From contig NZ_JAAEDM010000029.1 of NCBI RefSeq assembly GCF_018129065.1, positions 1-49,054 of the forward strand: a stretch of 49,054 nucleotides of DNA, given 5' to 3'. The DNA is from Neoroseomonas soli. GTDB lineage: Bacteria > Pseudomonadota > Alphaproteobacteria > Acetobacterales > Acetobacteraceae. The notes under the pieces were generated by a model, which saw only the letters and a list, made by a program, of their open reading frames with translations, did not search any database and was not told the origin of the DNA. Below, piece by piece: positions 42,973 to 49,054 of the stretch. A program made the translations under genes and the position numbers. Position 1 is the first letter of the stretch. Each line of letters begins with the position of its first letter.

Positions 42973-44319
42973 ATGTCGAATCCTGGCGAGTCGGATCCCA
43001 CGCCGATCACCTCGGCGCGTCAGCTTGCCGGGTGGTTCGCCGCCGGATCCAAGCAGCGCGCGCAATGGCGCATCGGCACGGAGCACGAGAAATTCGGCTT
43101 CCGGCGCGACGACCTCTCCCCGCCGCCCTACGAGCCGGGCGGCATCCGCGCCATGCTGGAAGGGCTGACGGCCTTCGGCTGGGAGCCGATCCTCGACCGC
43201 GGCAACCCGATCGGGCTGAAGCGGGGCGAGGCCTCGGTCAGCCTGGAGCCGGGCGGTCAGTTCGAATTGTCCGGCGCGCCGCTCGCCACGCTGCATGAGG
43301 TGCGGGACGAGATCGCCGACCATCTGCGCGAGGTGCGGGAGGTCGCGGGACCGCTCGGCCTCGGCTTCGCGCCGCTCGGCTTCCACCCGCTCGCGACGCG
43401 CGAGCAGATGCCGTGGATGCCCAAGGGCCGCTACGCGATCATGCGGGAATACATGCCGCGGGTCGGCCACATGGGCCTCGACATGATGCTGCGCACCTGC
43501 ACGGTGCAGGTGAACCTCGACTTCGGCGACGAGGCCGACATGGTCGAGAAGCTGCGCGTCTCGCTCGCGCTGCAGCCGCTCGCCACCGCGCTGTTCGCCA
43601 ATTCGCCCTTCGCGGAAGGCAAGCCCAACGGGTACCGCACGCTGCGCGGCAAGGTCTGGACCGACACCGACCCCGACCGCACCGGCATCCCCGCCGTGGC
43701 CTTCGAGGACGGTTTCGGCTTCGAGCGCTTCGCCGACTGGGTGCTCGACGTGCCGATGTACTTCATCATGCGCGAGGGCCGCTGGATCGACGCCGCGGGC
43801 ATTCCCTTCCGCGCCTTCCTCGAAGGCAAGGCCGCCGACCGGCTGGACGGCGAGACCGCGACGATGGGCGACTGGGCCGACCACGTCACCACCGTCTTCA
43901 CCGATGTGCGGGTGAAGCGGTTCCTGGAAATGCGCGGTGCGGATGCCGGCGCGCCCGTGTATCTCACCGCGCTGCCGGCCTTCTGGGTCGGGCTGCTCTA
44001 CGACGACGCGGCGCAGAAGGCGGCGCGGGCGCTGACCAAGGGCTGGAGCGTGGACGAACTCCGCGCCCTGCGGGACATGGTGCCGGCGCAGGCGTTGCAG
44101 GCCACCATCGGCGGCCGCAGGCTGCAGGACGTGGCGCGCGACGTGCTCGCCATCGCGCGGGACGGGCTGAAGGCGCGCGGGCTGGGCGAGGAGATCCACC
44201 TGGATCCGATCGATGCCATCGTCGCCACCGGCCAGACCCAGGCCGACCGCTGGCTCGAACGTCACGCCACCGCCTGGGGCGGCGACGTGTCGAAGATCTT
44301 CGCCGAAGCGGCGGCCTGA
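42973..44319 (+). CDS. gshA: Glutamate-cysteine ligase (alphaproteobacterial type)
   Basis: 448 residues, the size of the alphaproteobacterial/plant-type enzyme for the first step of glutathione synthesis. Features: QWRIGTEHEKFGFRRDDL with metal-binding Glu residues, EASVSLEPGGQFELSGAPL, MPWMPKGRYAIMREYMP, TCTVQVNLDF and DVPMYFIMREGRWID. It begins 36 bases after rsmE and is likely co-transcribed. No gshB is in the window. Confidence 0.95.
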   Translation: MSNPGESDPTPITSARQLAGWFAAGSKQRAQWRIGTEHEKFGFRRDDLSPPPYEPGGIRAMLEGLTAFGWEPILDRGNPIGLKRGEASVSLEPGGQFELSGAPLATLHEVRDEIADHLREVREVAGPLGLGFAPLGFHPLATREQMPWMPKGRYAIMREYMPRVGHMGLDMMLRTCTVQVNLDFGDEADMVEKLRVSLALQPLATALFANSPFAEGKPNGYRTLRGKVWTDTDPDRTGIPAVAFEDGFGFERFADWVLDVPMYFIMREGRWIDAAGIPFRAFLEGKAADRLDGETATMGDWADHVTTVFTDVRVKRFLEMRGADAGAPVYLTALPAFWVGLLYDDAAQKAARALTKGWSVDELRALRDMVPAQALQATIGGRRLQDVARDVLAIARDGLKARGLGEEIHLDPIDAIVATGQTQADRWLERHATAWGGDVSKIFAEAAA

Positions 44320-44485
44320 CCGCCGCCGGAGCGGTTTCCGCAGGGTTGGAAATCGCTTTCGCCGTGCCGGAGCGGGCCTCTTCACGCAGACGGCTGGTTC
44401 TGGCCGCCTGCGATCCGCGCTTGCCGTTCAGCCGCGGCTCCCGGCGCTGCGGCCTGGGCCGGGGGAGCGGTCCTTCGAGCAGATA

Positions 44486-44511
44486 CCGATCAGGTGAAAT
44501 CACCTGATCGG
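44486..44511. repeat. Perfect 12-base inverted repeat in intergenic space
   Basis: CCGATCAGGTGA (44486-44497) and TCACCTGATCGG (44500-44511) form a perfect palindrome around AA, in the 284-base space between the convergent gshA and ornithine cyclodeaminase genes. The flanks (GGAAATCGCTTT near 44347, GTAAGGATGCTC after it) look like parts of a longer intergenic repeat of a kind I recall from other alphaproteobacteria. Only one copy is in this window. It may serve as a bidirectional terminator or a dispersed repeat. Confidence 0.6.
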
Positions 44512-44603
44512 GTAAGGATGCTCTCGAAGACATAGGTTTGGAGCGGCTGCCGTGAGCTCTTGCGAACGGAATCCACTCTAAGGCCAAGGCCGGGCCGACG
44601 GGA

Positions 44604-45653
44604 TCATCGCGCGCGCTGGAGCATGCCGTAGAGGTCTCGCGGATCGTCGGGATCGGCGATCATGTCGAGATCCTCGTGGAAGTCCGTCCCGCGGATGCGC
44701 TCACGCAGGTAGCGCAGCGCCGAGAAATCCTCGATGGCGAAACCGACACTGTCGAAGAGGGTGACCTGGCGCTCGTCGTGGCGCCCGGGCCGTTCCCCGG
44801 TGACCACCTGCCAGAGCTCGGTGATCGGATAGTCCCTGCCCATCTGCTGGATCTCGCCCTCGATCCAGGTCTGCGGCGCATATTCCACGAAGGTGTCGGC
44901 ACGCAGCAGGATGTCGCGGTGCAGCTCCGTCTTGCCTGGGCAGTCGCCACCGATGGCGTTGATGTGGACTCCCGCGCCGATCATGTTGTCGGTCAGGATC
45001 GTCGCGAACTGCTTGTCGGCGGTGCAGGTGGTGATGATGCCCGCACCCTCGATCGCGGCCTGCGCCGAGGCGCAGGGCAGGACGGCGAGCCCCGAGCCCA
45101 CGAGGTTGCGGCGCGTCTTCTCGGTCGCCCGCGGGTCGATGTCGTAGAGGCGGACGGTGTCGATGCCGCAGACGGTCTTCATCGCGAGGACCTGGAATTC
45201 CGCCTGCGCGCCATTGCCGATCAACGCCATGGTGCGCGCGCCCTTCGGCGCCAGGTGCCGCGCGGCCATCGCCGAGGTCGCCGCGGTCCGCAGCGCCGTC
45301 AGCAGCGTCATCTCGGTCAGCAGCACGGGATAGCCGGTGGAGACTTCGGCCAGCATGCCGAAGGCGGTGACGGTCTGCAGGCCCTCGGCGATGTTCCTGG
45401 GATGGCCGTTGACGTACTTGAACCCGTAGATCGTGCCATCCGAGGTCGGCATCAGTTCGATGACGCCGTCGCGCGAATGGCTGGCGAGGCGCGGCGTCTT
45501 GTCGAAGCTTTCCCAGCGGCGGAAGTCGTCCTCGATGAGGTCGGCGAGTTCGCGCAGCATCGTCTCGATGCCCAGGTGATGGATCAGCCGCATCATGTTG
45601 TGCACGCTGACGAAGGGCACCATTGCCTTTTCGGAGGCGAGGGGGGCGGTCAC
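44604..45653 (-). CDS. ocd: Ornithine cyclodeaminase
   Basis: 349 residues from GTG 45653 (339 from an internal ATG). Converts ornithine to proline and ammonia with bound NAD. The match to Pseudomonas-type OCD is close: DDFRRWESFDKTPRLASHS, GVIELMPTSD, YGFKYVNGHP, ALIGNGAQAEFQ (NAD loop), TTCTADKQFAT, NAIGGDCPGKTELH and EGEIQQMGRDYPI. This is the true OCD branch rather than the shorter alanine-dehydrogenase-like relatives. The frame continues well beyond the start on the antisense of folE and is a shadow. Divergent from folE across 222 bases. Confidence 0.93.
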   Translation of the reverse strand: MTAPLASEKAMVPFVSVHNMMRLIHHLGIETMLRELADLIEDDFRRWESFDKTPRLASHSRDGVIELMPTSDGTIYGFKYVNGHPRNIAEGLQTVTAFGMLAEVSTGYPVLLTEMTLLTALRTAATSAMAARHLAPKGARTMALIGNGAQAEFQVLAMKTVCGIDTVRLYDIDPRATEKTRRNLVGSGLAVLPCASAQAAIEGAGIITTCTADKQFATILTDNMIGAGVHINAIGGDCPGKTELHRDILLRADTFVEYAPQTWIEGEIQQMGRDYPITELWQVVTGERPGRHDERQVTLFDSVGFAIEDFSALRYLRERIRGTDFHEDLDMIADPDDPRDLYGMLQRAR

Positions 45654-45875
45654 GTCCGAGTCCTGTCCCGTCGTTGAACCAGGGCCGATCCTAGGGCAGC
45701 GGAGGTGCCGGTTGGAATCTCCGCGCGCGCCGGCCGGACTGCGCCGGCCTGCCATCGGCGTTGATGCGCCAGGCCCGTGCATGTCCCCCGAGACAGCGCG
45801 GAACGTTTTCGTCCTCCGCCGCATCCAAGTGACTGCCCACGGCGCAAAGCCCGTAATGGCACCAGGAGGACAGGC

Positions 45876-46541
45876 ATGGATGCTCTCGTCACATCGATCG
45901 TCGATGCGCCCGGTTTCAGGGAGGACGCCGGCGGCGCCCTCCGGCCCTCTCGCGACGAGGCCGAGGCAGCCGTGCGGACGCTGATCCGCTGGGCCGGCGA
46001 CGATCCCGGCCGCGAGGGGCTGGCAGGCACGCCGGACCGCGTCCTCCGTGCCTATGGGGAGTGGTTCGGCGGCTACGAGGAGGACCCGGTCGCGCTGCTC
46101 GAGCGGACCTTCGGGGAGAGCGGCGGCTATGATGGGATCGTGCTGCTGCGCGACATCCGCTTCGTGTCCCACTGCGAGCACCACATGGCGCCAGTCCTCG
46201 GCCGGGCGCATGTCGCCTACCTGCCCGGCGCCCGGGTCGTCGGCATCTCCAAGCTGACCCGGATCGTCGAGCTCTACGCCCGCCGGCTGCAGATCCAGGA
46301 ACGGATGACGGCGCAGATCGCCGACGCGATCGAGACCGTGCTGCGGCCGAGGGGCGTCGCCGTCGCCGTCGAGGCCACCCATGGCTGCATGGTCACCCGC
46401 GGCGTCCACAAGCCCGGCGCGGTGATGGTCACGAGCCGCATGCTCGGCGCCTTCCGGGACCGGCCCGAGATCCGGGCGGAATTTCTCTCCGCTGCCGGGC
46501 TCGATCGGCGCGAGACTGCGGCCGGAAACCTTTTCGGCTGA
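45876..46541 (+). CDS. folE: GTP cyclohydrolase I
   Basis: 221 residues. Zinc enzyme making dihydroneopterin triphosphate for folate synthesis. AGGAGGA at 45864-45870 identifies the ATG at 45876. Zinc and catalytic residues are in [19 protein letters not shown] (Cys100, His103) and [12 protein letters not shown] (Cys171); [16 protein letters not shown] and [18 protein letters not shown] are family-typical. It is followed after 37 bases by an ECF sigma factor gene, an unusual neighbour, so this could be a condition-specific copy. Confidence 0.95.
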   Translation: MDALVTSIVDAPGFREDAGGALRPSRDEAEAAVRTLIRWAGDDPGREGLAGTPDRVLRAYGEWFGGYEEDPVALLERTFGESGGYDGIVLLRDIRFVSHCEHHMAPVLGRAHVAYLPGARVVGISKLTRIVELYARRLQIQERMTAQIADAIETVLRPRGVAVAVEATHGCMVTRGVHKPGAVMVTSRMLGAFRDRPEIRAEFLSAAGLDRRETAAGNLFG

Positions 46542-46578
46542 CCGGCATCGAATGCAGGGACGAGCGGGGAGTGAGCAG

Positions 46579-47301
46579 ATGCGAGGACACCAGCATCCCA
46601 AGGCCGCGGGCGAAGCCGCCGATGCCGGGCTATCGGACGGCGAACTCGTCAGCCAGGCGCGCCGGGGCGAGGCGGGGGCGTTTCGCGAAATCATCCGACG
46701 CAACAACCGCCATCTGTTCCGCGCCGCGCGCAGCGTGCTGCGCGACGACGCCGAGGCCGAGGACGTGGTGCAGGAAGCCTATGTGCGCGCGTTCCGCGGG
46801 CTCGCCGGCTTCCGGGGCGACGCCAGCCTTTCGACCTGGTTGACGCGCATCGCGCTCAACGAGGCGTTCGGGCGGTTGCGTCGCCGGCGGACCACGGTCG
46901 ATCTGGAACAGATCGAGGTGGCGCAGAAGGGCGGGGGGGCCAGCATCCTCATGTTTCCGACGGCGCTGGGAGGCGATCCCGAAGGCGCGGCGGCGCGGCG
47001 CGAGATCCGGCGGTTGCTGGAGCAGGCGATCGACGGCCTGCCCGAGGTCTATCGGCCGGTGCTCGTGGCCCGCGATGTCGATGGGCTGAGCGTCGAGGAG
47101 ACGGCCCGGATCCTCGGCATCCGGCCGGAGACGGTCAGGACGCGCCTGCACCGCGCCCGGCGCCTTCTCCGAGCGGAACTCGACCAGCGGCTTGGAGATG
47201 CCTTGGGGGACGCCTTCCCCTTCGACGGCGCGCGTTGCACGCGGATGGCCGAGACGGTGCTGTCGCGACTTGGCCTCGCCGTGCCGGCGCCGCGAGGGTG
47301 A
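46579..47301 (+). CDS. ECF-type RNA polymerase sigma factor
   Basis: 240 residues from ATG 46579, which has GGGGAG nearby; an ATG at 46552 would add 9 residues. Region 2 spans about 37-103 (FREIIRRNNRHLFRAARSVL, AEDVVQEAYVRAFRGL, STWLTRIALNEAFGRLR) and region 4 about 150-205 (LPEVYRPVLVARDVDGLSVE, ILGIRPETVRTRLHRARRLL). An extra C-terminal tail holds FPFDGARCTRMAETVL with one Cys. No anti-sigma factor gene lies beside it, so how it is controlled is unclear. The folE-sigma spacing allows co-transcription. Confidence 0.92.
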   Translation: MRGHQHPKAAGEAADAGLSDGELVSQARRGEAGAFREIIRRNNRHLFRAARSVLRDDAEAEDVVQEAYVRAFRGLAGFRGDASLSTWLTRIALNEAFGRLRRRRTTVDLEQIEVAQKGGGASILMFPTALGGDPEGAAARREIRRLLEQAIDGLPEVYRPVLVARDVDGLSVEETARILGIRPETVRTRLHRARRLLRAELDQRLGDALGDAFPFDGARCTRMAETVLSRLGLAVPAPRG

Positions 47302-47454
47302 CGGCGCCCGGCGGGCCCCAGGGCCGGTCGCCCTGAGCAACCCGCCGCCGCGTTTGCGATCGGAGGCGGCCAGGGTGCGGCGATGCGCCGGCGCCCCGGC
47401 CTTGCCCCCCTCCCGCAGTGGCCGCACGCTGCGCGCGGATGCGGGAGGATGCGC

Positions 47455-48207
47455 ATGGATCTCAAGGGTGCGGTCGCACTGGTGACCGGCGGCAATGGCG
47501 GGCTCGGGCAGCGCATCTGCCATGCCCTCGCGCACGAGGGCGCGCACCTCGCCGTCACCTGCGCGCAGAACCGCGACCAGGCCGAGGACGTCGCCCGCGA
47601 CCTCGCCGCGCGCCACGGGACCGAGGCGGCCGCCTTCGCCTGCGACGTCACCGACCAGGCCGCGGTGGAGCGGCTGGTGTCGGACGTCACCGCCCGTTTC
47701 GGCCGGATCGACATCCTCGTGAACGACGCCGCCTTCAACAAGGCGATCCCGTTCGACGACCTCGACGGCCTGACGCTCGATCTCTGGGACCGGATCATGG
47801 CGGTGAACCTCACCGGGCCGCTGCGCCTGATCAAGGCGGTGGCGCCGGTGATGAAGGCGCAGGGGCGCGGCCGCATCGTCAACATCTCCTCGGTGGCGGG
47901 GCTGGGGCCGAGCGGATCGTCCATCGCCTATGCGGTGTCGAAGGCGGGGCTCATCCACCTGACGCGCTGCATGGCGGTGGCGCTGGCGCCGACGACGCTG
48001 GTGAATTGCGTCGCACCCGGCTTGCTCGAGGGCACGCGCGCGACCGCCAACCTGCGGCCGGAGCAGGTCGAGCGGTCCGCCGCCGGATCCCTGCTGAAGA
48101 AACCCGCCGACAAGGACGACTGCGCCGACATGGTGGTCGCCATGTGCCGCACCGGGACCATGACGGGGCAGACGGTCGTCATCGATTCCGGCCGCGTCTT
48201 CCACTGA
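47455..48207 (+). CDS. SDR family oxidoreductase
   Basis: 250 residues. GGGAGG at 47443-47448 favours the ATG at 47455 over 47449. Cofactor motif TGGNGGLGQ, catalytic Ser in NISSVAGLG, and Y-x-x-x-K in IAYAVSKAGLIHLT are present. The usual NNAG is NDAA here. The C-terminal segment (TGTMTGQTVVIDSGRVF) is standard. It is preceded by a 153-base space after the sigma factor gene, so may have its own promoter. Substrate unknown. Confidence 0.92.
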   Translation: MDLKGAVALVTGGNGGLGQRICHALAHEGAHLAVTCAQNRDQAEDVARDLAARHGTEAAAFACDVTDQAAVERLVSDVTARFGRIDILVNDAAFNKAIPFDDLDGLTLDLWDRIMAVNLTGPLRLIKAVAPVMKAQGRGRIVNISSVAGLGPSGSSIAYAVSKAGLIHLTRCMAVALAPTTLVNCVAPGLLEGTRATANLRPEQVERSAAGSLLKKPADKDDCADMVVAMCRTGTMTGQTVVIDSGRVFH

Positions 48208-48406
48208 TCCGCAGGCCGGGGAGCGGCGGGGCCGATGTCGCGCAAGGCCTGCGCGCCGCTGCGCGGGGAGCCGGACTGCCGCCTCCCGATATTCCGGCGC
48301 CTCGCGGTCGGGCCCGGCGTGGCGGTGCCTGGCGCCTGCCGCGGCACGCATGCCTGTCCCGACCGCGGCCCGCCTTTTCCCCCGGCGCGGACCCGCTAAA
48401 GAGCGA

Positions 48407-49054
48407 ATGATGACGATGGAACGCCCTGCCGCGCATGGCCTCGACGCCCGCGCGCGGACCAACCTGCTGCTGCTGGCCTGCTGCCAGGCGACCGGGCAGG
48501 CCGCCAACACCATGATGTTCGCGGCGACGGCGCTGTCCGTCGTCACCTTCTACCCGGACCGCGAACTCGCCACGCTGCCGATGACGCTGCAGCACCTCGG
48601 CATCATGCTGTGGGTGTTCCCGGCCTCCATGCTGATGCAGCGGATGGGGCGGCGCTTCGGCTTCCGCGTCGGCTCGGTGTTCGGCATGGCGGGCGCGGCG
48701 GTGGTCGGCATCGGGCTCTACAACGCCAATTTCGTGATGATGTGCCTGGGCGGCGTCATCCTCGGCTACGCTGTGGCCGCCCTGCACATGTACCGCTTCG
48801 CGGCGGTGGAACTGGTGCCCGTATCGCACCGCGCCAAGGCGATCTCCTGGGTCACGGCGGGGGGTGTGCTCGCGGCGGTGATGGGGCCGTCGCTGGTGCG
48901 CTGGTCGCATGACCAGTGGGTGCCGATCTACCTCGCGACCTATGTGGTGATGGGGTTCATGCACCTCGTCGTCTTCATCGTGATGGGCTTCATCCGTTTC
49001 CCGGCGGCGCACGAGGCGCTGGCCGCGGGCGGCGGCGCCGGCGCCGAGCCCCCC
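48407..49054 (+). CDS. MFS transporter, 3' end missing
   Basis: 216 codons visible, open to the end of the window. At least five hydrophobic segments are seen: NLLLLACCQATGQAANTMMF, HLGIMLWVFPASMLMQ, FGMAGAAVVGIGLYNANF, VILGYAVAALHMYRF and YLATYVVMGFMHLVVF. The loop MQRMGRRFGFRVGS between helices 2 and 3 is the major-facilitator A-motif position. The start is one of three close ATGs (48407, 48410, 48416). Substrate cannot be inferred. The 199 bases before it hold no recognisable signal. Confidence 0.85.
   Translation, partial: MMTMERPAAHGLDARARTNLLLLACCQATGQAANTMMFAATALSVVTFYPDRELATLPMTLQHLGIMLWVFPASMLMQRMGRRFGFRVGSVFGMAGAAVVGIGLYNANFVMMCLGGVILGYAVAALHMYRFAAVELVPVSHRAKAISWVTAGGVLAAVMGPSLVRWSHDQWVPIYLATYVVMGFMHLVVFIVMGFIRFPAAHEALAAGGGAGAEPP

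Noticed and set aside
45800-45804. ECF-type promoter upstream of folE
   Set aside because: GGAAC is present, but no -10 such as CGTT or GTCT stands at the expected 16-17 base spacing, so I did not list it as a promoter.
45654-46706. Upstream extension of the ornithine cyclodeaminase frame
   Set aside because: The added residues are antisense to folE and the sigma factor gene and have no similarity to the enzyme; the family N-terminus is near 45653.

Overview
The window is about 72% GC, nearly all coding, and has the gene content of an alphaproteobacterium. Supporting features are EipB (DUF1849), HdaA, the alphaproteobacterial type of glutamate-cysteine ligase, a DUF2066 gene beside purM, a prokaryotic METTL20-like methyltransferase, and many solitary Bug and family-5 solute-binding proteins. 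The best guess is an Acetobacteraceae member of the Roseomonas kind (inference from content and composition). I see no tRNA, rRNA, CRISPR, transposase or integrase.

Layout. 1-6047: end of a leucyl aminopeptidase gene, a small secreted protein, holC, an orphan Bug-type binding protein, an ABC-F ATPase and ndk with its terminator. 6140-7107: a solitary 78-residue phage/T6SS-type baseplate OB-fold protein, an unresolved 575-base stretch, and a 51-residue membrane protein resembling aa3 oxidase subunit IV. 7140-20546: housekeeping core of purM-purN, then a DUF2066 gene, CDP-alcohol phosphatidyltransferase, PerM-like permease, hdaA, ppk1 and ppx on the plus strand, then rnd, an aldo/keto reductase and aspS. 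20582-26697: eipB, an SMR efflux gene, a family-5 ABC binding protein behind a TPP riboswitch, a UxaA-family dehydratase / small membrane protein / class II aldolase operon, and a PNPOx-fold protein.

26762-31007 (minus strand) looks like a non-phosphorylative sugar-acid pathway: IlvD/Edd dehydratase, SDR dehydrogenase and FAH-fold hydrolase, translationally coupled to an LprI-like secreted protein and a YdhR-like protein. 31085-36442 holds secreted proteins, a MATE pump, an acyl-CoA dehydrogenase and a D-2-hydroxyacid dehydrogenase. 36506-40070 is a redox cluster: a membrane ferric-reductase/NOX-like flavocytochrome diverges from an SDR lacking the catalytic Tyr that is coupled to a WD40-cytochrome c fusion, with an FNR/CRP-type box between. 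40176-44319: a secreted YD-repeat protein, a METTL20-like methyltransferase, ubiA, rsmE and glutamate-cysteine ligase. 44604-49054: ornithine cyclodeaminase, folE, an ECF sigma factor, an SDR and the start of an MFS transporter.

Three intergenic spaces (15959-16177, 18445-18666, 35165-35403) carry the same architecture: two related GC-rich modules of about 60 bases in inverted orientation, like REP doublets (REPINs). Together with the riboswitch-controlled orphan transporter gene, the Tyr-less SDR/WD40-cytochrome pair, the probable CTG start of purM and the solitary baseplate domain, these are the points most worth checking. I found no clear defence system or complete novel machine.
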